64,000 nucleotides of DNA from Demequina capsici (GCF_032102965.1 NZ_CP134880.1:992001-1056000), one strand, 5' to 3'. Positions 42,398 to 52,447 are shown, counted from the first letter of the stretch. Numbers and translations are program-made. Notes: generated by a model from the letters alone, not told the origin.

Positions 42398-44374
42398 TCA
42401 GCGGTGGACGCCGAACACGCCGGTGTCGAGCCCGGAGCGGTGCGTCCACGCGAACGGATCACGGTCGTGGGAGGTCTGGCCCGCTGCCGCCGAGCCGCCG
42501 TTGCGGTGGCTGGCGGGGCTGCTCGACCCGGGAGCCGGCGCCGCGCCCTGGAGGCTCGCGAGGGAGTCGCGCGTCGCCTGCTCGAGCGGATCGACGAGCC
42601 CGAGGCGGCTCTCCCTGTCATCGATCGGGAGCCGCGGTGCGGTCTCGGGTCGGACGGTCGGTGGCAGACCCACCGCGAGCCCTGCGCCGCGGTCGCCCGT
42701 CGGCACGTGCACGGTCCCGTCCGTGTCGATCGTGATGAGCTCCTCAGGCGTCGGATGACCGAAGAGGAATCCCTGGCCGTAGGTCCAGCCATGACGCCGG
42801 GCCAAGGCGTACTGCGCCTCGGTCTCGATCCCCTCGATGACGCCGTACATGTCCAGGGACATCGTGAGGGTGGCCATCGCGATCGAGATGCGGTCGCCGG
42901 TGGAGCGGTCCCCGAGCCGCAGGGTGAACTCGCGTGCCAGCTTCAGGCCGGACACCGGGTTGAGCAGCACGGACGACAGCGCCGAGTAGCCGGTGCCGAA
43001 GTCGTCGATCACGAGGTCCACGCCGAGGGCGGTGAGGGCCTCCAGGTCCGACTTCGCTGCGTGGGAGGCCATCAGCATGCCGGTCTCGGTGATCTCCAGG
43101 CCCAGGCGGGACGGGTTTACGCCGGACTCCGTCAGCGCCGACCGCACGACACGCGTCAGGTCCGCGGACCCGATCTGCTTCGTCGAGACGTTGACGAGCA
43201 CTCGGCCGTTGAAGTCGGGGTGCGTCGAGATGAATCGGCACGCCTCGTGGATCACGTGGGATCCGAGGGGGACGATCAGGTTCGCCTCCTCGGCGATCCC
43301 GATGAACTCGTCGGGCCCCAGCAGGCCCCTCGACGGGTGGTGCCAGCGCACGAGGGCCTCGAAGGCGATGATCCGCCGCGAGGCGAGGTCCACGACCGGC
43401 TGGTAGAACACGACGAGCTGACCGTCGCGGATCGCGGTGCGCAGCTCCGCCTCCACGGACAGCTTGGACATCGCGTCGCGGCGCATCCCTGGGTGATACG
43501 CGGCGAGCCGGGCGCGTCCTGACTCCTTCGCAGCGGACATCGCGGTGTCGGCGGCACGTACGAGGCCCTCTGCGGTGGAGTCCAGCTCCGCGAGCGCGAG
43601 GCCCACGGACACCGTCGGCACGATCTCGTGCGACTCGACGATCACAGCGGACTGCACGGCCTGGGTGACCGCGCCGATGACGCCTTCGGCGATGGCGCGG
43701 CTGCGGACGTTCTCGAGGATCACCACGAACTCGTCGCCGCCCAGCCGGGCCACCGTGTCGCCCGGGCGGACTGCGTCCTGGATCCTTCGCGCGATCTCGA
43801 CGAGCAGCGAGTCGCCGGCCTCGTGCCCCAGGGAGTCGTTGACCACCTTGAAGTGGTCGACGTCCAGGAACGCGCAGGCGACGGTGGTGATCCTGTCCCG
43901 GTGCGCGTCGAGCGCGAGCGCGAGACGGTCGAGCAGCAGGGTGCGGTTGGCGAGCCCCGTGAGGTGGTCGTACAGGGTCCGCTGCGTGAGGAGGTCCTTC
44001 GTGCGCCGCTCCTCGGTGACGTCCTCCACCTGGACGACGAGGCGGTGCCGCGGGTCGAGGTGCGAGCCAGGCGCATCGGACACGGTGACGCGGGCCCACA
44101 CAACCTCGCCCTTGGCGCTGAGGTACCGCTTGAGGAACTGGGCGGAGGAGGTCTGCCCGGTGCGGATGCGGCGCAGGGTGTCACGGGACGCGACCATGTC
44201 GTCGGGGTGCGTGAAATCGGCGAACGACCGGCCGATCACGGCGGCGGGGCTGAGCCCCAGCACGCTCGCGAAGGTGGCGTTCACCTCTTCGTAGCGCCCG
44301 GCGTCGTCCAGGACCGCCATGCCGATCGGCGATTCCCGGAAGGCTTGCCGGAACAGGTCCTCGGTGCGAGTCAC
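42398..44374 (-). CDS. PAS-GGDEF-EAL c-di-GMP turnover protein
   Basis: 658 residues from GTG at 44374 with AGGAGG just upstream. PAS domain (about 1-125; [13 protein letters not shown], then F-T-H-P-D-D), GGDEF domain with intact G-G-D-E-F at 212-216, EAL domain with intact E-A-L at 339-341 plus [10 protein letters not shown]. The last 90 residues are disordered, Pro/Ser-rich. No membrane helix. Both catalytic signatures are intact, so it could make and/or degrade cyclic di-GMP under PAS control. Divergent from lepA. Confidence 0.92.
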   Translation of the reverse strand: MTRTEDLFRQAFRESPIGMAVLDDAGRYEEVNATFASVLGLSPAAVIGRSFADFTHPDDMVASRDTLRRIRTGQTSSAQFLKRYLSAKGEVVWARVTVSDAPGSHLDPRHRLVVQVEDVTEERRTKDLLTQRTLYDHLTGLANRTLLLDRLALALDAHRDRITTVACAFLDVDHFKVVNDSLGHEAGDSLLVEIARRIQDAVRPGDTVARLGGDEFVVILENVRSRAIAEGVIGAVTQAVQSAVIVESHEIVPTVSVGLALAELDSTAEGLVRAADTAMSAAKESGRARLAAYHPGMRRDAMSKLSVEAELRTAIRDGQLVVFYQPVVDLASRRIIAFEALVRWHHPSRGLLGPDEFIGIAEEANLIVPLGSHVIHEACRFISTHPDFNGRVLVNVSTKQIGSADLTRVVRSALTESGVNPSRLGLEITETGMLMASHAAKSDLEALTALGVDLVIDDFGTGYSALSSVLLNPVSGLKLAREFTLRLGDRSTGDRISIAMATLTMSLDMYGVIEGIETEAQYALARRHGWTYGQGFLFGHPTPEELITIDTDGTVHVPTGDRGAGLAVGLPPTVRPETAPRLPIDDRESRLGLVDPLEQATRDSLASLQGAAPAPGSSSPASHRNGGSAAAGQTSHDRDPFAWTHRSGLDTGVFGVHR

Positions 44375-44519
44375 GTTTCCCTCCTGGTGGCGATACCTCG
44401 GGGGGTGTGAGATACGCCACACTGGATATCGGCATCATTCGCCAACGCATGAGGGCAGGAAAACGTGGGACCATGGATGCCCTGCCCCTGGACTCTTCCT
44501 GACGAGGATCGACCCCCCT

Positions 44520-46370
44520 GTGACCGACACCCGAATCGAGCCTGCCGCCACTGCGCCTGAGCTGATCCGCAACTTCTGCATCATCGCGCACATCGACCAC
44601 GGCAAGTCGACCCTCGCCGACCGCATGCTCGGCATCACGGGCGTCGTATCGGAGCGAGCCGCGCGCGCCCAGTACCTGGACCGCATGGACATCGAGCGCG
44701 AGCGCGGCATCACGATCAAGTCGCAGGCTGTGCGCATGCCGTGGCAGGTCGCCGGCCAGCCGTACGCGCTCAACATGATCGACACCCCCGGTCACGTGGA
44801 CTTCACCTACGAGGTGTCGCGTTCGCTCGCCGCCTGCGAGGGGGCCATCCTGCTGGTCGACGCGGCGCAGGGCATCGAGGCGCAGACGCTCGCCAACCTC
44901 TACCTGGCGATGGAGAACGACCTCACCATCATCCCGGTGCTCAACAAGATCGACCTCCCGTCGGCGGAGCCCGAGCGGTACGCCGCGGAGCTGGCCCAGC
45001 TGATCGGCTGCGATCCCGACGACGTGCTCCGCGTGAGCGGAAAGACAGGCGAGGGCGTCGACGCGCTCCTGGACCGCGTCGTCCGTGACATCCCCGCCCC
45101 CGTGGGCGATGCGGACGCACCCACCCGGGCGATGATCTTCGACTCCGTGTACGACACCTACCGCGGCGTGGTCACCTACGTCCGCGTGGTCGACGGGGCG
45201 CTCAAGTCGCGCGAGAAGATCGCGATGATGTCGACGCTCGCCACCCATGACCTGCTCGAGATCGGCGTCATCAGCCCGGAGCCCGTGCCCACCAAGGGTC
45301 TGGGCGTCGGCGAGGTCGGGTACCTGATCACCGGTGTGAAGGACGTGCGCCAGTCGAAGGTCGGCGACACCGTGACGCTCGCGTCGCGTCGCGCCACGAC
45401 GTCGCTCGGCGGCTATCGCGACCCGAAGCCGATGGTGTACTCGGGCCTGTTCCCGGTCGACGGCTCCGATTTCCCGATCCTGCGCGACGCGCTCGACAAG
45501 CTCCAGCTCAACGACGCTTCGCTCGTCTACGAGCCCGAGAGCTCCGTGGCGCTCGGCTTCGGCTTCCGATGCGGGTACCTGGGGCTTCTCCACCTCGAGA
45601 TCGTGCGCGACCGCCTCGAGCGCGAGTTCGGGCTCGACCTGATCTCGACCGCCCCCAACGTGGTCTACGAGGTCCACATGGAGGACGGCAAGGTCGTCAC
45701 CGTGACGAACCCGTCGGAGTTCTCCAGCGGCAAGATCAACGAGGTCCGCGAGCCGATCGTCAACGCGTCCATCCTCGTGCCGAGCGAGTTCATCGGCACC
45801 GTCATGGAGCTGTGCCAGGAGCGTCGCGGCATCATCGGCACCATGAACTACCTCAGCGACACCCGCGTGGAGATGCACTACACGCTGCCGCTCGCCGAGG
45901 TCGTGTTCGACTTCTTCGATCAGCTCAAGTCCCGCACGCGCGGCTACGGCTCGCTCGACTACGAGCCTGCAGGCGACCAGGCGGCTGATCTGGTGAAGGT
46001 CGACATCCTGCTTCAGGGCGAGCAGGTCGACGCGTTCTCCGCCGTCGTCCACAAGGACAAGGCCTACTCGTACGGCGTCATGATGGTCGGCAAGCTCAAG
46101 AACCTGATCGACCGGCAGCAGTTCGAGATCCCCGTGCAGGCAGCGATCGGCGCCCGAATCATCGCGCGCGAGACGATCCGCGCGATCCGCAAGGACGTTC
46201 TCGCGAAGTGCTACGGCGGTGACATCTCCCGTAAGCGCAAGCTGCTCGAGAAGCAGAAGGCGGGAAAGAAGCGCATGAAGAACATCGGGTCGGTGGAGGT
46301 GCCGCCCGAGGCCTTCATCGCCGCGCTGTCGACATCGGACGACGGCTCGGACAAGGGCAAGAAGAAGTAG
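44520..46370 (+). CDS. lepA: Elongation factor 4 (LepA)
   Basis: 616 residues. Ribosome-associated GTPase. G1 A-H-I-D-H-G-K-S-T, switch R-G-I-T-I-K-S-Q, G3 D-T-P-G-H-V-D-F, G4 N-K-I-D, and the LepA-specific C-terminal part with [23 protein letters not shown]. GTG at 44520 gives the normal length; the frame runs upstream without family sequence. hemW follows after 2 bp, as in many bacteria. Confidence 0.97.
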   Translation: MTDTRIEPAATAPELIRNFCIIAHIDHGKSTLADRMLGITGVVSERAARAQYLDRMDIERERGITIKSQAVRMPWQVAGQPYALNMIDTPGHVDFTYEVSRSLAACEGAILLVDAAQGIEAQTLANLYLAMENDLTIIPVLNKIDLPSAEPERYAAELAQLIGCDPDDVLRVSGKTGEGVDALLDRVVRDIPAPVGDADAPTRAMIFDSVYDTYRGVVTYVRVVDGALKSREKIAMMSTLATHDLLEIGVISPEPVPTKGLGVGEVGYLITGVKDVRQSKVGDTVTLASRRATTSLGGYRDPKPMVYSGLFPVDGSDFPILRDALDKLQLNDASLVYEPESSVALGFGFRCGYLGLLHLEIVRDRLEREFGLDLISTAPNVVYEVHMEDGKVVTVTNPSEFSSGKINEVREPIVNASILVPSEFIGTVMELCQERRGIIGTMNYLSDTRVEMHYTLPLAEVVFDFFDQLKSRTRGYGSLDYEPAGDQAADLVKVDILLQGEQVDAFSAVVHKDKAYSYGVMMVGKLKNLIDRQQFEIPVQAAIGARIIARETIRAIRKDVLAKCYGGDISRKRKLLEKQKAGKKRMKNIGSVEVPPEAFIAALSTSDDGSDKGKKK

Positions 46371-46372
46371 CC

Positions 46373-47587
46373 GTGCCCGAACGCGCGCCTGCCGCGACCG
46401 CGACGGCGTCCGCCACGCACCAGCGCGACCTGGGCGTCTACATTCACGTGCCGTTCTGCCGCGTGCGATGCGGCTACTGCGACTTCAACACCTACGCGCC
46501 GTCCGAGGTGGGGGGCGCCACCCGGGAGGGGTACGTCGAGTCCGCCTTGCGCGAGATGGCGCTGGCGGCGCGCGTGATGGAGGGCGACGCACGCGCGGCG
46601 TCCACCGTCTTCCTCGGGGGAGGCACGCCCACGATGCTCGATGCCTCAGCCCTGGCCGCATTGCTCGACGGCGTGCGCGCGACATGGGGCCTGGCCTCCG
46701 ATGCGGAGGTCACCACGGAGGCGAACCCGGACTCCGTGTCACGGGAGTCGCTCCGCGCGCTCGCGGACGCCGGGTACACCCGGGTGTCCTTCGGCATGCA
46801 GTCCGCGGTGCCTCACGTCCTGGCAGTCCTCGAGCGGACGCACGACCCTGACAACGTCGCACGCGCGGTCGGCTGGGCGCGCGAGGCCGGGCTTGCGGTC
46901 TCGGTGGACCTCATCTACGGCACTCCAGGCGAGTCGCTGGCGGATTGGGAGCGGAGCGTGGACGCGGCCATCGCGCTCGAGCCGGATCACCTCAGTGCCT
47001 ACGCGCTCGTGATCGAGCCTGGTACGCGCATGGGTGCGCAGCTCAAGCGCGGGCTTATCGAGCCCGTGGATCCAGACACGCAGGCGGACATGTACGAGCT
47101 CGCCGACGCGAGGTTCGCCGCAGCGGGGTACGCCTGGTACGAGGTCTCGAACTGGGCGCGCGGCGCCGAGCATGCGTGCCGTCACAACATCGCGTACTGG
47201 CGGAGCCAGGACTGGTGGGGCATCGGGCCCGGCGCCCACTCGTACCTCGGTCCGCGTGTGGATCCGGACGGCGGCGAACGCGGCGCCGAGCGCTGGTGGA
47301 ACGTCAAGCATCCGCGCGCGTACGCGGACAGGCTGGCCGCGGGCGAGGATCCAGCCGCCGAGCGCGAGCCGCTCACCGCGGACGACCTCGCGCTGGAGTC
47401 GGTGATGCTGCGCTTGAGGCTCGCTGAGGGCATGGCCATCGCCGACCTGCCCGAGCGTCGGCCCACGGAGGTGGCCCGCCTGGTGGCCGAGGGGGTGCTC
47501 GACGGCCGCGCCGCGCTGGCCGGACGCCTGCTTCTCACGCTGAAGGGGCGCCTCCTGGCGGATGCCGCGGTCCGCGCCCTGACCTGA
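46373..47587 (+). CDS. hemW: HemW-like radical SAM protein (heme chaperone)
   Basis: 404 residues from GTG. Radical SAM cysteines C29-x3-C33-x2-C36 (F-C-R-V-R-C-G-Y-C), then F-L-G-G-G-T-P-T, T-T-E-A-N-P-D-S and F-G-M-Q-S. It resembles HemN but has the short N-terminus and cofactor cysteines of HemW; the family transfers heme rather than oxidising coproporphyrinogen. The lepA-hemW order supports this. Confidence 0.93.
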   Translation: MPERAPAATATASATHQRDLGVYIHVPFCRVRCGYCDFNTYAPSEVGGATREGYVESALREMALAARVMEGDARAASTVFLGGGTPTMLDASALAALLDGVRATWGLASDAEVTTEANPDSVSRESLRALADAGYTRVSFGMQSAVPHVLAVLERTHDPDNVARAVGWAREAGLAVSVDLIYGTPGESLADWERSVDAAIALEPDHLSAYALVIEPGTRMGAQLKRGLIEPVDPDTQADMYELADARFAAAGYAWYEVSNWARGAEHACRHNIAYWRSQDWWGIGPGAHSYLGPRVDPDGGERGAERWWNVKHPRAYADRLAAGEDPAAEREPLTADDLALESVMLRLRLAEGMAIADLPERRPTEVARLVAEGVLDGRAALAGRLLLTLKGRLLADAAVRALT

Positions 47588-47591
47588 TCTC

Positions 47592-47608
47592 CGCCGCGTG
47601 CCGCGGCG
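47592..47608. terminator. Short hairpin between convergent hemW and a kinase-like gene
   Basis: Perfect 7-bp stem CGCCGCG / CGCGGCG with a TGC loop lies in the 29-bp gap between two converging stops. There is no T run on either strand, so a terminator role is only suggested by position. Confidence 0.35.
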
Positions 47609-47616
47609 CGCGGGCT

Positions 47617-48183
47617 TCAGCGCACGCTGTCCGCGAGCGGGCCCGCCAGCCAACGGTCGACCTGACGCGGCGACCTCAGCCGCACCACGGGAAGGTCAGG
47701 ATGGTCGGCGCAGGCGGAGGCCACGCGTTCGCCATAGTCGTTCCTGGTGGTCCATGCCCACCGCACGATGTGCTCCGGGTCGGTGAAGAAGGTGTGGAAC
47801 GGAGGCTCTGTGTTGCCGTTCCACAGCTGCTCACGGCGCATCCGTCTGATGAACGTGCGCCGCAGGACGCGTGGCAGAGTCACGGTGAGGAACGGCTGAT
47901 CGAGCCAGATCAGCAGGTCGGCGCGCTCCGCGAGCAGCTGTCGTGCGGAGGGGTACTGCCATTCGGTGACCCAGGCGTCGGCCCCGACCAGCGCCCGCAC
48001 GTCGTCGAGGAATCGGGCACGAGGCGTCCAGTCGGGACCGTGGAACAGCGAGTCGAGCTCGGTGTACGGCACCTTGAGCGTGACGGCGATCGACTGTGCG
48101 AGCGTGGACTTTCCTGCCCCGGAGACCCCGGCGATGAGGATCCTTCTGGGAGCTCGCGGGAGGGGGTCGTCGAAGCGCAGCAC
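47617..48183 (-). CDS. P-loop adenylate kinase-like NTPase
   Basis: 188 residues from GTG at 48183. Walker A in I-A-G-V-S-G-A-G-K-S-T near residue 17, then the adenylate-kinase/FlaR-like pattern V-P-Y-T-E-L-D-S-L-F-H-G-P-D-W and L-L-I-W-L-D-Q-P-F-L-T-V-T-L-P-R-V-L-R-R. Probably a small-molecule or nucleotide kinase of unknown substrate; such genes are often annotated AAA family ATPase. The frame stays open upstream, but that part is antisense to other genes. Confidence 0.78.
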   Translation of the reverse strand: MLRFDDPLPRAPRRILIAGVSGAGKSTLAQSIAVTLKVPYTELDSLFHGPDWTPRARFLDDVRALVGADAWVTEWQYPSARQLLAERADLLIWLDQPFLTVTLPRVLRRTFIRRMRREQLWNGNTEPPFHTFFTDPEHIVRWAWTTRNDYGERVASACADHPDLPVVRLRSPRQVDRWLAGPLADSVR

Positions 48184-48218
48184 GAGCGCGATGCTATCGA
48201 GATGCTGCCGTGGTGAGG

Positions 48219-48782
48219 TCAGCGCAGGAACGGGATGATCAGCGGGATCCTGTAGTACTCGCCGTGGTTGGCCTTCACGCCGGCGACGAAGGAGATGACG
48301 ATCGAGTAGAGGCCGTAGAGGATCATCGCCGGGATGGTCACGAAGAAGCCGATGAAGAGCGTGGCGAACCCGATGATCACGCCGCCGACCATGACGACGA
48401 GCAGCGTGAGCTGGAGGTTGAGGTTCTGCTTGCCGTGATGCTCGATCAGCGCCGAGCGCTCCCTGTAGATGAGCCAGAGGACCAGCGGTACCACCCAGGA
48501 CACCGTGCCGAGCGACAGCAGGGCCGCCGCCGCGGCGATGATGTGGATCAGCATGGCCCAGTTGCGGGCCTCGGACTCGAGCATGCGAGCGGGCATCGGC
48601 TGCGCGGTGGGTCCACCGGGCGGAGGGAACGGGCCCCCGGCGGGCGGGGCGTCGCTGGGCTGCGGTGATGGCGCCTGCTCGATCGCCGGCGGCTCCGCGG
48701 CCCCTGGCTGCGCGCTGGAGCCGTCCTGTGGTGCGGCTTCGGGCGTCGTGTCGGCGCCCTCGGTGCGGTCGGTGTCGTTCAT
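48219..48782 (-). CDS. DUF4870-type small membrane protein with proline-rich N-terminus
   Basis: 187 residues from ATG at 48782. The first 90 residues are disordered (Pro, Ala, Ser, Gln). The C-terminal 100 form a DUF4870/Tic20-like unit: R-N-W-A-M-L-I-H-I-I-A-A-A, P-L-V-L-W-L-I-Y-R-E-R-S-A-L-I-E-H-H-G-K-Q, then two more hydrophobic segments and Y-Y-R-I-P-L-I-I-P-F-L. A second member lies directly upstream. Function unknown. Confidence 0.82.
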   Translation of the reverse strand: MNDTDRTEGADTTPEAAPQDGSSAQPGAAEPPAIEQAPSPQPSDAPPAGGPFPPPGGPTAQPMPARMLESEARNWAMLIHIIAAAAALLSLGTVSWVVPLVLWLIYRERSALIEHHGKQNLNLQLTLLVVMVGGVIIGFATLFIGFFVTIPAMILYGLYSIVISFVAGVKANHGEYYRIPLIIPFLR

Positions 48783-48805
48783 AGGGAAACCGTGCCACGA
48801 CGTGG

Positions 48806-48844
48806 CAGGGCCCCGCATCCCTCCACGGAAGGAGCGGGGCCCTG
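48806..48844. terminator. Hairpin between the two DUF4870 genes
   Basis: 11-bp perfect arms CAGGGCCCCGC (48806-48816) and GCGGGGCCCTG (48834-48844), with a 17-nt loop that can pair further (TCC/GGA). It lies 28 bp after the upstream gene's stop, so the two DUF4870 genes are probably separate transcripts. Confidence 0.65.
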
Positions 48845-48872
48845 ATTGTGCGCTCGGGGTAGACCCTGAGCG

Positions 48873-49253
48873 CTACTTGATGATCCGCCAGTTGAACGGG
48901 TACCGGTAGTCGACGCCCTTGTTCGCGGCGATGGCGGCCTGGATGCAGAAGATCAGCGTCACGACGATCGTCGCGAGCCACAGGACGATGCCGATGAGCA
49001 CGGCGACCAGGATCGACGACACGATATAGGCGATCGTGACGAGGATGGAGAAGTTCAACGCCTCCTTGGCCTGGCGGTCCACGTAGGCGGAGCGGTCCTT
49101 GCCGATCAGCCAGATGATCAGCGGCGGAAGGAATCCGAACAGGATGATTCCGGCGTGAGCGAGCGTGGCATAGAGTCGCTCGTCGCTCTGCGACATGGGC
49201 GCGGCCGGCTGCGGCGCGGCGGGCGGCGGAGGGGGAGGAGGGGTCTCGGACAT
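48873..49253 (-). CDS. DUF4870-type small membrane protein
   Basis: 126 residues. A proline-rich start (S-E-T then seven prolines), M-S-Q-S-D-E-R-L-Y-A-T-L-A-H-A-G, W-L-I-G-K-D-R-S-A-Y-V-D-R-Q-A-K-E-A-L-N-F, and hydrophobic segments ending in Y-R-Y-P-F-N-W-R. This is a better family match than its neighbour; the pair are likely an old duplication. Function unknown. Divergent from hrcA. Confidence 0.85.
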   Translation of the reverse strand: MSETPPPPPPPAAPQPAAPMSQSDERLYATLAHAGIILFGFLPPLIIWLIGKDRSAYVDRQAKEALNFSILVTIAYIVSSILVAVLIGIVLWLATIVVTLIFCIQAAIAANKGVDYRYPFNWRIIK

Positions 49254-49460
49254 CGTTCTCACCACTTCATTTGTTGGGACATATGGTGCGGTCGTGGTGC
49301 CCTGGACGAACGAGGGAGAGCCGTTACCCCCGTTGCGGTGCGCCTCGACAGGACCAATCTAGCGAGTGGTGCCCGAATTGTGCGGATGCACGCGGGATCC
49401 GTGGACAGCGGTCCGGGCGCCTCCTGGGGCCGCCTCGAGGGACCGGGCGGGCGTCAAGGT

Positions 49461-49493
49461 TAGGATTGGCACTCACAGGTGCCGAGTGCCAAT
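49461..49493 (+). promoter_or_regulatory. CIRCE operator and -10 element of hrcA-dnaJ
   Basis: TTGGCACTC (49466-49474), 9-bp spacer, GAGTGCCAA (49484-49492); the flanking A/T extends the arms to 10 bp. This is the CIRCE heat-shock operator with G/C in place of the consensus A/T at position 3 of each arm, preserving symmetry. TAGGAT (49461-49466) overlaps its left edge as a -10. HrcA, coded just downstream, should bind here and repress its own operon until heat shock. Confidence 0.93.
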
Positions 49494-49515
49494 GTCGATC
49501 GGGAGGTGGAGCGGC

Positions 49516-50523
49516 ATGACCGAGGAGCGCAGGCGTGCCGTGCTGCGCGCGATCGTCGAGGGCTACGTGGAGACGTCGGAGCCGATCGGCTCCAAGGCGC
49601 TCGCGGCGAGGACCGGGCTGGGGGTGTCCCCGGCGACCATACGCAACGACATGGCCATCCTCGAGGAGGAGGGGCTGATCACGCAGCCCCATACGTCGGC
49701 CGGGCGGATCCCCACCGACAAGGGCTATCGATCGTTCGTCGACTACCTCGCGCTGACCTCGCTGCCGGACAGCCACAAGCGCGCCATCACCACGTTCCTG
49801 TCCGATGCCTTGGACCTCAACGACGTGATCGAGCGGTCCGTGCGCATGCTGAGCCAGTTGACGCGTCAGGTCGCGGTGGTCCAGTACCCGTCGCTGCGCG
49901 AGTCGGCGGTGCAGCGCGTGGAGCTGGTCGCGCTGGGGCTCGACCGCATCCTGGTGGTCGTCATCAGCGCCGACGCTCGGGTGGAGCAGTCCACCGTGCT
50001 CGTGACGACGGCCGTGATCCAGGACGAGCTCGACCGTGCGGTGCGCGAGATCAATGAGATCGCGATGGGCAGGACGCCGACGGCGCTTGAGCCGCCCCTG
50101 TCGGCCTGGGCGGACCGGCCGGGGCAGCCTGCGTGGGTCGCGGGTGTGACCTCGGCCGTGATCCAGGCGGCGCGGGGCGGCACGGTGCAGCGTGTCATCT
50201 TCGCCGGCGCCTCGAATCTTGCACGCGGCAGCGACCTCGAGGCTGACGCGATCGGTCCCGTGCTCGACGCGCTCGAGGAGCAGGTGGTGCTCCTCAGGCT
50301 CCTGCACGAGATGACCAGCGGAGACTCCGACGTGGCGGTGCGGATCGGCCACGAGACCCGCAACGACGCCCTCGCCCGCACCTCTATCGTCGCTGCCGGC
50401 TACGGAAGCGGTCCTTCCGTCTCGCTGCTCGGGGCCCTGGGGCCCACCCGTATGGACTATCCCTCCACGATGGCCGCGGTACGCGCGGTCGCCCGATACC
50501 TGTCGAAGGTGGTTGACGCTTAA
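49516..50523 (+). CDS. hrcA: Heat-inducible transcription repressor HrcA
   Basis: 335 residues from ATG at 49516. N-terminal winged helix (R-R-R-A-V-L-R-A-I-V-E-G-Y-V-E-T-S-E-P-I-G-S-K-A-L) and G-V-S-P-A-T-I-R-N-D-M-A-I-L-E-E-E-G-L-I; Q-P-H-T-S-A-G-R-I-P-T-D-K-G-Y-R follows, a strong HrcA signature. Represses through the CIRCE element 24 bp before its start. dnaJ begins directly after the stop. Confidence 0.97.
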   Translation: MTEERRRAVLRAIVEGYVETSEPIGSKALAARTGLGVSPATIRNDMAILEEEGLITQPHTSAGRIPTDKGYRSFVDYLALTSLPDSHKRAITTFLSDALDLNDVIERSVRMLSQLTRQVAVVQYPSLRESAVQRVELVALGLDRILVVVISADARVEQSTVLVTTAVIQDELDRAVREINEIAMGRTPTALEPPLSAWADRPGQPAWVAGVTSAVIQAARGGTVQRVIFAGASNLARGSDLEADAIGPVLDALEEQVVLLRLLHEMTSGDSDVAVRIGHETRNDALARTSIVAAGYGSGPSVSLLGALGPTRMDYPSTMAAVRAVARYLSKVVDA

Positions 50524-51657
50524 GTGACGGATTACTACGCAGTGCTGGGCCTGTCCCGGAACGCAACGGACGCCGAGATCAAGAAGGCGTATCGCAAGCT
50601 CGCCCGCGAGCATCATCCCGACGTCGCGGGTCCCGAGGGCGAGGAGCGCTTCAAGGAGGTCGGCGCGGCCTACGAGGTGCTGTCGAACCCCGAGAAGAAG
50701 GCGATGTACGACCGCGGCGTGGACCCGCGTTCGTCAGCGGGATCCCAGGGTGGCGCCCAAGGCTTCGGGTTCGAGGACATCTTCGAGTCGTTCTTCGGGG
50801 GCGGCAGCCCGTTCGGCGGTCAGCAGCGGGGGCCGGCGTCACGCACCCAGCGCGGAGGCGACCAGCTCGTCGTCACCGAGGTGACGCTCGAGGAGGCCGT
50901 GTTCGGCGTGACCCGCGAGGTGGTCGTCGACCTGGCCGACGTGTGCTCCACGTGCTCCGGCTCGTGCTGCGCGCCCGGCACCCAGCCGACCACGTGCACC
51001 ACCTGCCGCGGCGCGGGACACGTGCAGCGGGTCGCGCGGTCGCTGCTCGGCAACGTGATGACCTCGTCGCCGTGCCCGGACTGCGGCGGGTACGGCACGA
51101 TCATCGCCTCCCCGTGCCCCGACTGCGCGGGTCGCGGACGGACCCATTCCCGCCACACGATCAAGGTGGACATCCCCGCGGGTGTCGAGACGGGCACCCG
51201 CATCCGGCTGTCGCACATGGGCGACGCCGGCGTGGGCGGCGGGCCCAAGGGCGACCTCTACGTGGAGATCCGCGAGCGCGCGCACAAGACCTTCGAGCGT
51301 CGCGGCGACGACCTGCACTGCACGCTGGAGGTGCCGATGACCGCGGCGGCGCTGGGCACGGTCCTGAACGTCGAGACGTTCGACGGTGAGCAGGAGGTGG
51401 ACGTCACTCGGGGCACCCATGCGGGCCACACGGTGCGGCTCAAGGGCTTGGGCGTGGGACGGCTCCAGCGCGCCGGCCGTGGGGACCTGTACGTGCACCT
51501 GGACGTGCAGACCCCTACCGAGCTCACCGACGAGCAGCAGGAGCTGCTCGAGCGTCTGGCGGCGCTCCGCGGCGAGGAGATGCCGCAGGCGCGCCTCGCG
51601 CCGATCGGCGGGGGCGTGTTCTCGCGTCTCAAGGACGCGTTCAAGGGCCGGAGCTGA
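50524..51657 (+). CDS. dnaJ: Chaperone DnaJ (DnaJ2 type)
   Basis: 377 residues from GTG immediately after hrcA. J domain with H-H-P-D near residue 34; Gly/Phe-rich linker with S-F-F-G-G-G; four-repeat zinc region beginning C-S-T-C-S-G-S-C-C-A-P-G and running to C-P-D-C-A-G-R-G; C-terminal substrate-binding domain. Hsp40 co-chaperone of DnaK. The first zinc repeat has G-S-C-C where most DnaJ have G-S-G, a form I associate with actinobacterial DnaJ2. Confidence 0.95.
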   Translation: MTDYYAVLGLSRNATDAEIKKAYRKLAREHHPDVAGPEGEERFKEVGAAYEVLSNPEKKAMYDRGVDPRSSAGSQGGAQGFGFEDIFESFFGGGSPFGGQQRGPASRTQRGGDQLVVTEVTLEEAVFGVTREVVVDLADVCSTCSGSCCAPGTQPTTCTTCRGAGHVQRVARSLLGNVMTSSPCPDCGGYGTIIASPCPDCAGRGRTHSRHTIKVDIPAGVETGTRIRLSHMGDAGVGGGPKGDLYVEIRERAHKTFERRGDDLHCTLEVPMTAAALGTVLNVETFDGEQEVDVTRGTHAGHTVRLKGLGVGRLQRAGRGDLYVHLDVQTPTELTDEQQELLERLAALRGEEMPQARLAPIGGGVFSRLKDAFKGRS

Positions 51658-51664
51658 GCCGACG

Positions 51665-52411
51665 GTGACGGCTCCCGTCTTCGTGTGCGCGGCGGCGCGT
51701 GACGCCGCGGTGGGCGACCTGCTGACGCTCGACGGGCCTGAGGCACGCCACGCCGTCACGGTCCAGCGCCGCGTGCTGGGGGAGGTCGTCGACCTGGTCG
51801 ACGGCGCGGGCCGGCGCGCGGGCGGACCGATCGCCGAGATCGGCGACGGCTGGCTCCGGGTGCGCGTCGCGCACGTGGCAGCCGACGACGACCCGTCCGT
51901 GACGCTGGTGCAGGCGCTCGCCAAGGGTGGTCGGGACGAGCAGGCGGTGGAGGCCGCGGTGGAGCTCGGCGTGACCGCGGTGGTGCCTTGGCAGGCAGAC
52001 CGATCCATCGTGCAATGGCGCGGACCCAAGGCGGACAAGGCGCGTGGCAGATGGGAGTCGCTCGTGCTCGCGGCGACCAAGCAGAGCCGAAGGGCGCTGC
52101 TCGCCGAGGTTGCTGCCGTGGTGACGAGTCGCGAGCTCGCCGCGCTCATCCGGGACGAGGTTGCCGCCGGTGGGAGGGTGCTCGTGCTGCACGAGGTCGC
52201 GGCCGTCCCGCTCGCCGGGCTGAGCTGGGAGGATCCCCGCCAGGCGGTCACGCTGGTGGTCGGACCCGAGGGCGGGATCTCGGACGACGAGCTTGCGCGG
52301 ATGGTCGACGCAGGCGCCGAGGCCGTGCTTCTGGGACCTCACGTGCTGCGCGCGGCGACAGCGGGTCCGGCAGCGATCGCCGCGCTCGCTGCGCTGCGTC
52401 GCACCTGGTGA
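51665..52411 (+). CDS. rsmE: 16S rRNA m3U1498 methyltransferase
   Basis: 248 residues from GTG at 51665. SPOUT-family signatures: G-P-E-A-R-H-A-V-T-V-Q-R-R near the N-terminus (PUA-like RNA-binding part), L-V-Q-A-L-A-K-G-G-R-D-E, A-A-T-K-Q-S-R-R and V-V-G-P-E-G-G-I-S-D-D-E-L near residue 200 (the SAM-binding knot). Follows dnaJ by 7 bp, the order usual in bacteria. Confidence 0.94.
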   Translation: MTAPVFVCAAARDAAVGDLLTLDGPEARHAVTVQRRVLGEVVDLVDGAGRRAGGPIAEIGDGWLRVRVAHVAADDDPSVTLVQALAKGGRDEQAVEAAVELGVTAVVPWQADRSIVQWRGPKADKARGRWESLVLAATKQSRRALLAEVAAVVTSRELAALIRDEVAAGGRVLVLHEVAAVPLAGLSWEDPRQAVTLVVGPEGGISDDELARMVDAGAEAVLLGPHVLRAATAGPAAIAALAALRRTW

Positions 52412-52441
52412 CCCGGTGACGCGCATGTCACCCCGACGCCC

Positions 52442-52447
52442 TACCCT
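52442..52447 (+). promoter_or_regulatory. Putative -10 element of the HIT gene
   Basis: TACCCT ends 6 nt before the ATG at 52454, leaving no room for a Shine-Dalgarno site. This would start a leaderless transcript covering HIT, phoH, ybeY, corC and era. Confidence 0.4.

Noticed and set aside
44181..46052. Long antisense frame opposite lepA
   Set aside because: Same compositional shadow; lepA is complete and strongly conserved.
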